64,000 nucleotides of DNA from Megachile rotundata. Its lineage: Eukaryota > Arthropoda > Insecta > Hymenoptera > Megachilidae. The notes under the pieces are model-generated. The model saw only the letters and a list, made by a program, of their open reading frames with translations, was not told the DNA's origin and did not search any database. The stretch is taken from the NCBI RefSeq assembly GCF_050947335.1, contig NW_027473872.1:1-64000 (forward strand), in the 5' to 3' direction. This document shows, piece by piece, positions 28,331 through 43,597 of this stretch. The stretch's first letter is position 1, and each line of letters begins with the position of its first letter. A program made the position numbers and the translations under genes.

Positions 28331-29609
28331 CCGACTCATATTATTAACCATATTATGCAGATATGATCGATATAACGACAATTACTATACTTATTACACT
28401 CACTATTATCAATCTAACTCATATTATTAACCATATTATGCAGATATGATGGATAGCACGACATTTACTGTACTTATTACTCTTATTGTTATCAATCTAA
28501 CTCATATTATTAACAATATTATGCAGATATGATCGATAGAACTACAATTAGTATACTCCTTACTCTTATTATTATCAATCTAACTCATATTATTAGCCAT
28601 ATTATGCTTATATGATCGATAGAACGACAATTACTATATTCATTTCTCTTATTATTATCAATCTAACTCATATTATTAGCCATATTATGCTTATATGATC
28701 GATAGAAAGACAATTACTATACTTATTACACTCACTGTTATCAATCTAACTCATATTATTAACCACATTATGCAAATATGATCGATAGAACTACAATTAG
28801 TTTACTCCTTACTCTTATTATTATCAATCTAACTCATATGATTAGCCATATTATGCTTATATGATCGATCGAACGACAATGGATATACTCACTTCTCTTA
28901 TTATTATCAATCTAACTCATATTATTAGCCATATTATGCTTATAGGATCGATAGAACGACAATTACTATACTTATTACACTCACTGTTATCAATGCAACT
29001 CATATTATTGACCATATTATGCAGATATGATCGATAGAACTACAATTAGTATACTCCTTACTCTTATTATTATCAACCTAACTCATATTATTAGCCATAT
29101 TATGCTTACATGATCGATAGAACGACAATTACTATACTTATTACTCTTATTGTTATCAATCTAACTCATATTATTAACCATATTATGCAGACATGATCGA
29201 TAGAACTACAATTAGTATACTCATTACTCTTATTATTATCAATCTAACTCATATCATTAGCCATATTATGCTTATATGATTGATCGAACGACAATGACTA
29301 TACTCACTTCTCTTATTATTATCAATCTTACTCATATTATTAGCCATATTATGCTTATATGATCGGTAGAACGATAATTACTATACTTATTACACTCACT
29401 GTTATCAATCTAACTCATATTATTAACCATATTATGCAGATATGATCGATAGAACTACAATTAGTTTACTCCTTACTCTTATTATTATCAATCTAACTCA
29501 TATGATTAGCCATATTATGCTTATATGATCGATAGAACGACAATTACTATATTCATTTCTCTTATTATTATCAATCTAATTCATATTATTAGCCATATTA
29601 TGCTTATAT

Positions 29610-30516
29610 GATCGACAGAACGACAATTACTATACTTATTACTCTCATTATTATCAGCCTAACTCATATTATTAGCCATATTATGCTAATATGATCGATA
29701 GAACGACAATTACTATACTTATTACACTCACTATTATCAATCTAACTCATATTATTAACCATATTATGCAGATATGATCGATAGCACGACATTTACTATA
29801 CTTATTACTGTTATTGTTATCAATCTAACTCATATTATTAACCATATTATGCAGATATGATCGATAGAACTACAATTAGTTTACTCCTTACTCTTATTAT
29901 TATCAATCTAACTCATATGATTAGCCATATTATGCTTATATGATCGACAGAACGACTATTACTATACTTATTACTCTCATTATTATCAGCCTAACTCATA
30001 TTATTAGTCATATTATGCTTATATGATCGATAGACGACAATTACTATACTTATTACACTCACTGTTATCAATGTAACTCATATTATTGACCATATTATGC
30101 AGATATGATCGATAGAACTACAATTAGTATACTCCTTACTCTTATTATTATCAATCTAACTCATATCATTAGCCATATTATGCTTATATGATCGATCGAA
30201 CGACAATGACTATACTCACTTCTGTTATTATTATCAATCTAACTCATATTATTAACCATATTATACTAATATGATCGATAGAACGACAATTACTATACCT
30301 ATTACACTCACTATTATCAATCTAACTCATATTATTAACCATATTATGCAGATATGATCGATATAACGACAATTACTATACTTATTACACTCACTATTAT
30401 CAATCTAACTCATATTATTAACCATATTATGCAGATATGATCGATAGCACGACATTTAGTACACTTATTACTCTTATTATTATCAATCTAACTCATATTA
30501 TTAACCATATTATGCA
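29610..30516 (+). repeat. Segmental copy V, first instance
   Basis: About 11 monomers recurring at 33261-34167, offset 3651 (44 monomers less 1 bp). GATCGACAG starts at 29610 and 29942 here, and at 33261 and 33593 in the partner. Shared rare words are TTAGTCATATTATGC near 30006 and 33656 and ATTACTGTTATTGTTATC near 29803 and 33454. The match ends where this copy continues with GCAGACATG and the other with GCTTATATGATCGG. Confidence 0.78.
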
Positions 30517-32411
30517 GACATGATCGATAGAACTACAATTAGTATACTCATTACTCTTATTATTATCAATCTAACTCATATTATTAGCCATATTAAGCTT
30601 ATATGATCGATAGAACGACAATTACTATATTCATTTCCCTTATTGTTATCAATCTAACTCATCTTATTAACCATATTATGCTAATATGATCGATAGAACG
30701 ACTATTACTATACTTATTACACTCACTATTATCAATCTAACTCATATTATTAACCATATTATGCAGATATGATCGATATAACGACAATTACTATACTTAT
30801 TACACTCACTATTATCAATCTAACTCATATTATTAACCATATTATGCAGATATGATGGATAGCACGACATTTACTGTACTTATTACTCTTACTGTTATCA
30901 ATCTAACTCATATTATTAACAATATTATGCAGATATGATCGATAGAACTACAATTAGTATACTCCTTACTCTTATTATTATCAATCTAACTCATATTATT
31001 AGCCATATTATGCTTATATGATCGATAGAACGACAATTACTATATTCATTTCTCTTATTATTATCAATCTAACTCATATTATTAGCCATATTATGCTTAT
31101 ATGATCGGTAGAACGATAATTACTATACCTATTACTCCTATTATTATCAATCTAACTCATATCATTAGCCATATTATGCTTATATGATCGATCGAACGAC
31201 AATGGCTATACTCACTTCTCTTATTATTATCAATCTAACTCATATTATTAGCCATATTATGCTTATATGATCGATAGAACGACAATTACTATATTCATTT
31301 CTCTTATTATTATCAATCTAATTCATATTATTAGCCATATTGTGCTTATATGATCGACAGAACGACAATTACTATACTTATTACTCTCATTATTATCAGC
31401 CTAACTCATATTATTAGCCATATTATGCTAATATGATCGATAGAACGACAATTACTATACTTATTACACTCACTATTATCAATCTAACTCATATTATTAA
31501 CCATATTATGCAGATATGATCGATAGCACGACATTTACTACACTTATTACTCTTATTATTATCAATCTAACTCAGATTATTAGCCATATTATGCTTATGT
31601 GATCGACAGAACGACAATTACTATACTTATTACGCTCACTGTTATCAATCTAACTCATATTATTAACCATATTATGCACATATGATCGATAGAACGACAA
31701 TTACTATACTTATTACTCTTATTATTATGAATCTAACTCATATTATTAACCATATTATGCAGATATGATCGATAGCACGACATTTACTGTACTTATTACT
31801 CTTACTGTTATCAATCTAACTCATATTATTAACCATATTATGCAGATATGATCGATAGAACTACAATTAGTATACTCATTACTCTTATTATTATCAATCT
31901 AACTCATATTATTAGCCATATTATGCTTATATGATCGATAGAACGACAATTACTATACTCATTACTCTTATTATTATCAATCTAACTCATATTGTTAGCC
32001 ATATTATGCTTATATGATCGATAGGACGACAATTACTATACTTATTACTCTTATTATTATCAATCTAACTCATATTATTAGCCATATTATGCTTATATGA
32101 TCGGTAGAACGATAATTACTATACCTATTACTCTTACTATTATCAATCTAACTCATATCATTAGCCATATTATGCTTATATGATCGATCGAACGACAATG
32201 ACTATACTCACTTCTCTTATTATTATCAATCTAACTCATATTATTAGCCATATTATGCTTATATGATCGATAGAACGACAATTACTATACTTATTACACT
32301 CACTGTTATCAATCTAACTCATATTATTAACCATATTATGCAGATATGATCGATAGAACTACAATTAGTTTACTCCTTACTCTTATTATTATCAATCTAA
32401 CTCATATTATT
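30490..32411 (+). repeat. Long-range copy of 10166-12667 with a 7-monomer indel
   Basis: The sequence follows 10166 onward at offset 20324 (K at 30854 and 10530; GACAATGGCT at 31198 and 10874), then jumps at the CAGATTATT monomer (31573). That monomer pairs equally with 11249 and 11829, and afterwards the offset is 19744 (CATATTGTTA at 31988 and 12244). Relative to the earlier copy it lacks 580 bp, seven monomers, exactly between two near-identical CAGATTATT monomers. This is the signature of unequal exchange. Confidence 0.78.
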
Positions 32412-32513
32412 AGCCATATTATGCTTATATGATCGATAGAACGACAATTACTATATTCATTTCTCTTATTATTATCAATCTAATTCATATTATTAGCCAT
32501 ATTATTCTTATAT

Positions 32514-33592
32514 GATCGACAGAACGACAATTACTATACTTATTACTCTCATTATTATCAGCCTAACTCATATTATTAGCCATATTATGCTAATATGATC
32601 GATAGAACGACAATTACTATACTTATTACACTCACTATTATCAATCTAACTCATATTATTAACCATATTATGCAGATATGATCGATAGCACGACATTTAC
32701 TATACTTATTACACTCACTGTTATCAATCTAACTCATATTATTAACCATATTATGCAGATATGATCGATAGAACTACAATTAGTTTACTCCTTACTCTTA
32801 TTATTATCAATCTAACTCATATTATTAGCCATATTATGCTTATATGATCGATAGAACGACAATTACTATATTCATTTCTCTTATTATTATCAATCTAATT
32901 CATATTATTAGCCATATTATGCTTATATGATCGACAGAACGACAATTACTATACTTATTACTCTCATTATTATCAGCCTAACTCATATTATTAGCCATAT
33001 TATGCTAATATGATCGATAGAACGACAATTACTATACTTATTACACTCACTATTATCAATCTAACTCATATTATTAACCATATTATGCAGATATGATCGA
33101 TAGCACGACATTTACTATACTTATTACTGTTATTGTTATCAATCTAACTCATATTATTAACCATATTATGCAGATATGATCGATAGAACTACAATTAGTT
33201 TACTCCTTACTCTTATTATTATCAATCTAACTCATATGATTAGCCATATTATGCTTATATGATCGACAGAACGACAATTACTATACTTATTACTCTCATT
33301 ATTATCAGCCTAACTCATATTATTAGCCATATTATGCTAATATGATCGATAGAACGACAATTACTATACTTATTACACTCACTATTATCAATCTAACTCA
33401 TATTATTAACCATATTATGCAGATATGATCGATAGCACGACATTTACTATACTTATTACTGTTATTGTTATCAATCTAACTCATATTATTAACCATATTA
33501 TGCAGATATGATCGATAGAACTACAATTAGTTTACTCCTCACTCTTATTATTATCAATCTAACTCATATGATTAGCCATATTATGCTTATAT
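32514..33592 (+). repeat. Local 5-, 4- and 4-monomer higher-order repeat
   Basis: GATCGACAG starts at 32514, 32929, 33261 and 33593: steps of 415, 332 and 332 bp. The unit is H (CAGCC tail), A (CACTCACT middle, AACC-CAGAT tail), C (ATTACTGTTATTGTT) and B (AGTTTACTCC). The 5-monomer unit has an additional A monomer with TATATTCATTTCTC and TAATTCAT. In the first unit the C monomer (32680-32762) carries an ATTACACTCACTGTT middle instead, making it a hybrid. The same 332-bp step occurs at 29610-29942. Confidence 0.85.
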
Positions 33593-34167
33593 GATCGACA
33601 GAACGACTATTACTATACTTATTGCTCTCATTATTATCAGCCTAACTCATATTATTAGTCATATTATGCTTATATGATCGATAGACGACAATTACTATAC
33701 TTATTACACTCACTGTTATCAATGTAACTCATATTATTGACCATATTATGCAGATATGATCGATAGAACTACAATTAGTATACTCCTTACTCTTATTATT
33801 ATCAATCTAACTCATATCATTAGCCATATTATGCTTATATGATCGATCGAACGACAATGACTATACTCACTTCTCTTATTATTATCAATCTAACTCATAT
33901 TATTAACCATATTATACTAATATGATCGATAGAACGACAATTACTATACCTATTACACTCACTATTATCAATCTAACTCATATTATTAACCATATTATGC
34001 AGATATGATCGATATAACGACAATTACTATACTTATTACACTCACTATTATCAATCTAACTCATATTATTAACCATATTATGCAGATATGATCGATAGCA
34101 CGACATTTACTACACTTATTACTCTTATTATTATCAATCTAACTCATATTATTAACCATATTATGCT
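33261..34167 (+). repeat. Segmental copy V, second instance
   Basis: Partner of 29610-30516 and also the last unit of the local 4-monomer series at 32514-33592. Private changes are CTCCTCACTC near 33535 and TATTGCTCTC near 33623. The first instance has TTCTGTTATT near 30222 and CATTTAGTACAC near 30454 instead. Confidence 0.75.
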
Positions 34168-35164
34168 TATATGATCGGTAGAACGATAATTACTATACCT
34201 ATTACTCTTATTATTATCAATCTAACTCATATCATTAGCCATATTATGCTTATATGATCGATCGAACGACAATGACTATACTCACTTCTCTTATTATTAT
34301 CAATCTAACTCATATTATTAGCCATATTATGCTTATATGATCGATAGAACGACAATTACTATACTCATTACTCTTATTATTATCAATCTAACTCATATTG
34401 TTAGCCATATTATGCTTATATGATCGATAGGACGACAATTACTATACTTATTACTCTTATTATTATCAATCTAACTCATATTATTAGCCATATTATGCTT
34501 ATATGATCGGTAGAACGATAATTACTATACCTATTACTCTTATTATTATCAATCTAACTCATATCATTAGCCATATTATGCTTATATGATCGATCGAACG
34601 ACAATGACTATACTCACTTCTCTTATTATTATCAATCTAACTCATATTATTAGCCATATTATGCTTATATGATCGATAGAACGACAATTACTATACTTAT
34701 TACACTCACTGTTATCAATCTAACTCATATTATTAACCATATTATGCAGATATGATCGATAGAACTACAATTAGTTTACTCCTTACTCTTATTATTATCA
34801 ATCTAACTCATATTATTAGCCATATTATGCTTATATGATCGATAGAACGACAATTACTATATTCATTTCTCTTATTATTATCAATCTAATTCATATTATT
34901 AGCCATATTATGCTTATATGATCGACAGAACGACAATTACTATACTTACTACTCTCATTATTATCAGCCTAACTCATATTATTAGCCATATTATGCAAAT
35001 ATGATCGATAGAACGACAATTACTATACTTATTACTCTCACTATTATCAATCTAACTCATATTATTAACCATATTATGCAGATATGATCGATAGCACGAC
35101 ATTTACTATACTTATTACTCTTATTGTTATCAATCTAACTCATATTATTAACCATATTATGCAG

Positions 35165-36045
35165 ATAATCGATAGAAAGACAATTACTATACTCATTTCT
35201 CTTACTATTATCAATCTAACTCACATTATTAGCCATATTATGCTTATATGATCGATAGAACGACAATTACTATACTTATTACTCTCATTATTGTCAATCT
35301 AACTCATATTATTAGCCATATTATGCTTATGTGATCGATAGAAGGACAATTACTATACTTATTACTCTTATTATTATGAATCTAACTCATATTATTAACC
35401 ATATTATGCAGATATGATCGATAGCACGCCATTCACTACACTTATTACTCTTATTATTATCAATCTAACTCAGATTATTAGCCATATTATGCTTATGTGA
35501 TCGACAGAACGACAATTACTATACTTATTACGCTCACTGTTATCAATCTAACTCATATTATTAACCATATTATGCACATATGATCGATAGAACGACAATT
35601 ACTATACTTATTACTCTCATTATTATCAGCCTAACTCATATTATTAGCCATATTATGCTTATATGATCGATAGAACGACAATTACTATATTCATTTCCCT
35701 TATTGTTATCAATCTAACTCATATTATTAGCCATGTTATGCTTATATGATCGACAGAACGACTATTACTATACTTATTACTCTCATTATTATCAGCCTAA
35801 CTCATATTATTAGCCATATTATGCTTATATGATCGATAGACGACAATTACTATACTCATTACTCTTATTATTATCAATCTAACTCATATTATTAGCCATA
35901 TTATGCTTATATGATCGATAGAACGACAATTACTGTACTCATTACACTTATTATTATCAATCTAACTCATGTTATTAACCATATTATGCTAATATGATCG
36001 ATAGAACGACAATTACTATACTTATTACACTCACTATTATCAATC
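35165..36045 (+). repeat. Segmental copy U, third instance
   Basis: A mosaic: it shares the AGATAATCGA deletion and AGCCATGTTA with 15087-16030, but the CCGACTC change with 27449-28330. Sharing different rare markers with two different relatives is what recombination or gene conversion among copies leaves behind. The match ends at CATATTATGAACC near 36055. Confidence 0.75.
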
Positions 36046-37157
36046 CGACTCATATTATGAACCATATTATGCAGATATGATCGATAGCACGCCATTTACT
36101 ACACTTATTACTCTTATTATTATCAATCTAACTCAGATTATTAGCCATATTATGCTTATGTGATCGACAGAACGACAATTACTATACTTATTACTCTCAC
36201 TGTTATCAATCTAACTCATATTATTAACCATATTATGCACATATGATCGATAGAACGACAATTACTATACTTATTACTCTTATTATTATGAATCTAACTC
36301 ATATTATTAACCATATTATGCAGATATGATCGATAGCACGACATTTACTGTACTTATTACTCTTACTGTTATCAATCTAACTCATATTATTAACCATATT
36401 ATGCAGATATGATCGATAGAACTACAATTAGTATACTCATTACTCTTATTATTATCAATCTAACTCATATCATTAGCCATATTATGCTTATATGATTGAT
36501 CGAACGACAATGACTATACTCACTTCTCTTATTATTATCAATCTTACTCATATTATTAGCCATATTATGCTTATATGATCGATCGAACGACAATGACTAT
36601 ACTCACTTCTCTTATTATTATCAATCTTACTCATATTATTAGACATATTATGCTTATATGATCGATCGAACGACAATGACTATACTCACTTCTCTTATTA
36701 TTATCAATCTAACTCATATTATTAGCCATATTATGCTAATATGATCGATAGAAAGACAATAACTATACTTATTACTCTTATTGTTATCAATCTAACTCAT
36801 ATTATTAACCATATTATGCAGACATGATCGATAGAACTACAATTAGTATACTCATTACTCTTATTATTATCAGCCTAACTCATATTATAAGCCATATTAT
36901 GCTAATATGATCGATAGAACGACAATTACTATACTTATTACACTCACTATTATCAATATAACTCATATTATTAACCATATTATGCAGATATGATCGATAG
37001 AAAGACAACTACTATACTCATTTCTCTTATTATTATCAATCTAACTCATATTATTAGCCATATTATGCTTATATGATCGATAGAACGACAATTACTATAC
37101 TTCTTACTCTCATTATTATCAATCTAACTCATATTATTAGCCATATTATGCTTATGT

Positions 37158-37220
37158 GATCGATAGAAGGACAATTACTATACTTATTACTCCTATTATT
37201 ATGAATCTAACTCATATTAT
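37158..37220 (+). repeat. Truncated 63-bp monomer
   Basis: The monomer starting at 37158 is 20 bp short. After CTCATATTAT at 37220 the next GATCGATAG follows directly, so the stretch from TAACC to the end of the tail is missing. The residual ends share only a few bases (TAT), consistent with a short-microhomology deletion. It is the largest in-array deletion I saw and shifts the phase of all following monomers. Confidence 0.85.
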
Positions 37221-38555
37221 GATCGATAGCACGCCATTTACTACACTTATTACTCTTATTATTATCAATCTAACTCAGATTATTAGCCATATTATGCTTA
37301 TGTGATCGACAGAACGACAATTACTATACTCATTACACTCACTATTATCAATCTAACTCATATTATTAACCATATTATGCAGATATGATCGATAGCACGA
37401 CATTTACTACACTTACTACTCTTATTATTATCAATCTAACTCATATTATTAACCATATTATGCAGATATGATCTATAGCACGACATTTACTATACTTATT
37501 ACTCTTATTATTGTCAATCTAACTCATATTATTAACCATATTATGCAGATATGATCGATAGAACTACAATTAGCATACTCATTACTCTTATTATTATCAA
37601 TCTAACTCATATTATTAGCCATATTATGCTTATATGATCGACAGAACGACAATTACTATATTCATTACACTCACTATTATCAATTTAACACATATTATTA
37701 ACCATATTATGCAGATATGATCGATAGAACTACAATTAGTATACTCATTACTCTTATTATTATCAATCTAACTCATATCATTAGCCATATTATGCTTACA
37801 TGATCGATAGAACGACAATGACTATACTCACTTCTCTTATTATTATCAATCTAACTCATATTATTAACCATAGTATACTAATATGATCGATAGAACGACA
37901 ATTACTATACCTATTACACTCACTATTATCAATCTAACTCATATTATTAACCATATTATGCAGATATGATCGATATAACGACAATTACTATACTTATTAC
38001 ACTCACTATTATCAATCTAACTCATATTATTAACCATATTATGCAGATATGATGGATAGCACGACATTTTCTGTACTTATTACTCGTATTGTTATCAATC
38101 TAACTCATATTATTAACAATATTATGCAGATATGATCGATAGAACGACAATTACTATACTTATTACACTCACTATTATCAATCTAACTCATATTATTAAC
38201 CATATTATGCAGATATGATGGATAGCACGACATTTACTGTACTTATTACTCTTATTGTTATCAATCTAACTCATATTATTAACAATATTATGCAGATATG
38301 ATCGATAGAACTACAATTAGTATACTCCTTACTCTTATTATTATCAATCTAACTCATATTATTAGCCATATTATGCTTATATGATCGATAGAACGACAAT
38401 TAGTATATTCATTTCTCTTATTATTATCAATCTAACTCATATTATTAGCCATATTATGCTTATATGATCGGTAGAACGATAATTACTATACCTATTACTC
38501 TTATTATTATCAATCTAACTCATATCATTAGCCATATTATGCTTATATGATCGAT

Positions 38556-40240
38556 CGAACGACAATGGCTATACTCACTTCTCTTATTATTATCAATCTT
38601 ACTCATATTATTAGCCATATTATGCTTATATGATCGACAGAACGACAATTACTATACTTATTACCCTCATTATTATCAGCCTAACTCATATTATTAGCCA
38701 TATTATGCTAATATGATCGATAGAACGACAATTACTATACTTATTACTCTTATTATTATGAATCTAACTCATATTATTAACCATATTATGCAGATATGAT
38801 CGATAGCACGACATTTACTATACTTATTAGTCTTATTGTTATCAATCTAACTCATATTATTAACCATATTATGCAGATATGATCGATAGAACTACAATTA
38901 GTATACTCATTACTCTTATTATTATCAATCTAACTCATATTGTTAGCCATATTATGCTTATATGATCGATAGGACGACAATTACTATACTTATTACTCTT
39001 ATTATTATCAATCTAACTCGTATTATTAGCCATATTATGCTTATATGATCGGTAGAACGATAATTACTATACCTATTACTCTTATTATTATGAATCTAAC
39101 TCATATTATTAACCATATTATGCAGATATGATCGATAGCACGACATTTACTATACTTATTACTCTTATTGTTATCAATCTAACTCATATTATTAACCATA
39201 TTATGCAGATATGATCGATAGAACTACAATTAGTATACTCATTACTCTTATTATTATCAATCTAACTCATATTATTAGCCATATTATGCTTATATGATCG
39301 ATAGAACGACAATTACTATACATATTACTCTTATTATTATCAATCTAACTCATATTATTAGCCATATTATGCTTATATGATCGGTAGAACGATAATTACT
39401 ATACCTATTACTCTTATTATTATCAATCTAACTCATATCATTAGCCATATTATGCTCATATGATCGATAGAACGACAATTACTGTACTTATTACTCTCAT
39501 TATTATCAATCTAACTCATATTATTAGCCATATTATGCTTATGTGATCGATAGAAGGACAATTACTATACTTATTACTCTTATTATTATGAATCTAACTC
39601 ATATTATTAACCATATTATGCAGATATGATCGATAGCACGCCATTTACTACACTTATTACTCTTATTATTATCAATCTAACTCAGATTATTAGCCATATT
39701 ATGCTTATGTGATCGACAGAACGACAATTACTATACTTATTACGCTCACTGTTATCAATCTAACTCATATTATTAACCATGTTATGCAGATATGATCGAT
39801 AGAACTACAATTAGTATACTCATTACTCTTATTATTATCAATCTAACTCATATCATTAGCCATATTATGCTTATATGATCGATCGAACGACAATGACTAT
39901 ACTCACTTCTCTTATTATTATCAATCTAACTCATATTATTAACCATATTATACTAATATGATCGATAGAACGACAATTACTATACCTATTACACTCACTA
40001 TTATCAATCTAACTCATATTATTAACCATATTATGCGGATATGATCGATAGCATGACAATTACTACACTTATTACTCTTATTATTATCAATCTAACTCAT
40101 ATTATTAGCCATATTATGCAGATATGATCGATAGCACGACATTTACTACACTTACTACTCTTATTATTATCAATCTAACTCATATTATTAACCATATTAT
40201 GCAGATATGATCGATAGCACGACATTTACTATACTTATTA
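38556..40240 (+). repeat. Block W, copy 1
   Basis: About 20 monomers. Its 38715-40240 part recurs at 42035-43560 (offset 3320, exactly 40 monomers), and its 38556-39734 part recurs at 44781-45959 (offset 6225, exactly 75 monomers). Anchors: GCTCATATG at 39454, 42774 and 45679; CCATGTTATGC at 39779 and 43099; GACAATGGCT at 38561 and 44786. Private G at 38830 (TTAGTCTT) and at 39020 (ACTCGTATT) are shared with the third copy but not the second. Confidence 0.85.
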
Positions 40241-40706
40241 CACTCACTATTATCAATCTAACTCATATTATTAACCATATTATGCAGATATGATCGATAT
40301 AACGACAATTACTATACTTATTACACTCACTATTATCAATCTAACTCATATTATTAACCATATTATGCAGATATGATGGATAGCACGACATTTACTGTAC
40401 TTATTACTCTTATTGTTATCAATCTAACTCATATTATTAACAATATTATGCAGATATGATCGATAGAACGACAATTACTATACTTATTACACTCACTATT
40501 ATCAATCTAACTCATATTATTAACCATATTATGCAGATATGATCGATATAACGACAATTACTATACTTATTACACTCACTATTATCAATCTAACTCATAT
40601 TATTAACCATATTATGCAGATATGATGGATAGCACGACATTTACTGTACTTATTACTCTTATTGTTATCAATCTAACTCATATTATTAACAATATTATGC
40701 AGATAT
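40209..40706 (+). repeat. 3-monomer tandem (249 bp, two units)
   Basis: Two units of three monomers: an A-type monomer with a CACTCACT middle, J (GATCGATATAACGAC), then K (GATGGATAGCACGAC, at 40375 and 40624) with the AACAATATTATG tail. The first monomer of unit 1 has a C head (GCACGACATTTACT) fused to the CACTCACT middle, another hybrid. A related two-monomer step separates the K monomers at 38051 and 38217. Confidence 0.85.
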
Positions 40707-41439
40707 GATCGATAGAACTACAATTAGTATACTCCTTACTCTTATTATTATCAATCTAACTCATATTATTAGCCATATTATGCTTATATGATCGATAGAA
40801 CGGCAATTAGTATATTCATTTCTCTTAATATTATCAATCTAACTCATATTATTAGCCATATTATGCTTATATGATCGGTAGAACGATAATTACTATACCT
40901 ATTACTCTTATTATTATCAATCTAACTCATATCATTAGCCATATTATGCTTATATGATCGATCGAACGACAATGGCTATACTCACTTCTCTTATTATTAT
41001 CAATCTAACTCATATTATTAGCCATATTATGCTTATAGGATCGATAGAACGACAATTACTATACTTATTACACTCACTGTTATCAATGTAACTCATATTA
41101 TTAACCATATTATGCAGATATGATCGATAGAACTACAATTAGTATACTCCTTACTCTTATTATTATCAATCTAACTCATATTATTAGCCATATTATGCTT
41201 ATGTGATCGATAGAAGGACAATTACTATACTTATTACTCTTATTATGATGAATCTAACTCATATTATTAACCATATTATGCAGATATGATCGATAGCACG
41301 CCATTTACTACACTTATTACTCTTATTATTATCAATCTAACTCAGATTATTAGCCATATTATGCTTATGTGATCGACAGAACGACAATTACTCTACTCAT
41401 TACACTCACTATTATCAATCTAACTCATATTATTAACCA

Positions 41440-41900
41440 TATTATGCAGATATGATCGATAGAACTACAATTAGTATACTCATTACTCTTATTATTATCA
41501 ATCTAACTCATATTATTAGCCATATTAAGCTTATATGATCGATAGAACGACAATTACTATATTCATTTCCCTTATTATTATCAATCTAACTCATATTATT
41601 AGCCATATTATGCTTATATGATCGATAGAACGACAATTACTATACTTATTACACTAACTGTTATCAATCTAACTCATATTATTAACCATAATATGCAGAT
41701 ATGATCGATAGAACTACAATTAGTATACTCCTTACTCTTATTATTATCAATCTAACTCATATTATTAGCCATATTGAGCTTATATGATCGATAGAACGAC
41801 AATTACTATATTCATTTCCCTTATTATTATCAATCTAACTCATATTATTAGCCATATTATGCTTATATGATCGACAGAACGACAATTACTATACTTATTA
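41440..41900 (+). repeat. Segmental copy X, first instance
   Basis: About five monomers matching 43598-44058 at offset 2158 (26 monomers). The rare ATTACACTAACTG (41651 and 43809 for ACACTAACTG) and the tail AACCATAATATGC mark both. This copy reads ATTGAGCTT near 41774 where the other has ATTAAGCTT, an AAGCTT site lost here. Confidence 0.72.
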
Positions 41901-42034
41901 CACTTACTATTATCAATCTAACTCATATTATTAACCATATTATGCTCATATGATCGATAGAACGACCATTACTATACTTATTACTCTCATTGTTATCAAT
42001 CTAACTCATATTATTAGCCATATTGTGCTTATGT

Positions 42035-43560
42035 GATCGATAGAACGACAATTACTATACTTATTACTCTTATTATTATGAATCTAACTCATATTATTAA
42101 CCATATTATGCAGATATGATCGATAGCACGACATTTACTATACTTATTACTCTTATTGTTATCAATCTAACTCATATTATTAACCATATTATGCAGATAT
42201 GATCGATAGAACTACAATTAGTATACTCATTACTCTTATTATTATCAATCTAACTCATATTGTTAGCCATATTATGCTTATATGATCGATAGGACGACAA
42301 TTACTATACTTATTACTCTTATTATTATCAATCTAACTCATATTATTAGCCATATTATGCTTATATGATCGGTAGAACGATAATTACTATACCTATTACT
42401 CTTATTATTATGAATCTAACTCATATTATTAACCATATTATGCAGATATGATCGATAGCACGACATTTACTATACTTATTACTCTTATTGTTATCAATCT
42501 AACTCATATTATTAACCATATTATGCAGATATGATCGATAGAACTACAATTAGTATACTCATTACTCTTATTATTATCAATCTAACTCATATTATTAGCC
42601 ATATTATGCTTATATGATCGATAGAACGACAATTACTATACATATTACTCTTATTATTATCAATCTAACTCATATTATTAGCCATATTATGCTTATATGA
42701 TCGGTAGAACGATAATTACTATACCTATTACTCTTATTATTATCAATCTAACTCATATCATTAGCCATATTATGCTCATATGATCGATAGAACGACAATT
42801 ACTGTACTTATTACTCTCATTATTATCAATCTAACTCATATTATTAGCCATATTATGCTTATGTGATCGATAGAAGGACAATTACTATACTTATTACTCT
42901 TATTATTATGAATCTAACTCATATTATTAACCATATTATGCAGATATGATCGATAGCACGCCATTTACTACACTTATTACTCTTATTATTATCAATCTAA
43001 CTCAGATTATTAGCCATATTATGCTTATGTGATCGACAGAACGACAATTACTATACTTATTACGCTCACTGTTATCAATCTAACTCATATTATTAACCAT
43101 GTTATGCAGATATGATCGATAGAACTACAATTAGTATACTCATTACTCTTATTATTATCAATCTAACTCATATCATTAGCCATATTATGCTTATATGATC
43201 GATCGAACGACAATGACTATACTCACTTCTCTTATTATTATCAATCTAACTCATATTATTAACCATATTATACTAATATGATCGATAGAACGACAATTAC
43301 TATACCTATTACACTCACTATTATCAATCTAACTCATATTATTAACCATATTATGCGGATATCATCGATAGCATGACAATTACTACACTTATTACTCTTA
43401 TTATTATCAATCTAACTCATATTATTAGCCATATTATGCAGATATGATCGATAGCACGACATTTACTACACTTACTACTCTTATTATTATCAATCTAACT
43501 CATATTATTAAACATATTATGCAGATATGATCGATAGCACGACATTTACTATACTTATTA
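42035..43560 (+). repeat. Block W, copy 2
   Basis: Follows copy 1 at 3320 bp with few changes: C at 42150, A at 42340, and ATATCATCGATAG near 43360, which removes a GATC. It diverges at 43561 (CTCTTATT) against 40241 (CACTCACT). The first block W monomer is entered from an unrelated GTGCTTATG tail, so the left junction is also inside a monomer. Confidence 0.83.
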
Positions 43561-43597
43561 CTCTTATTATTATCAATCCAACTCATATTATTAACCA

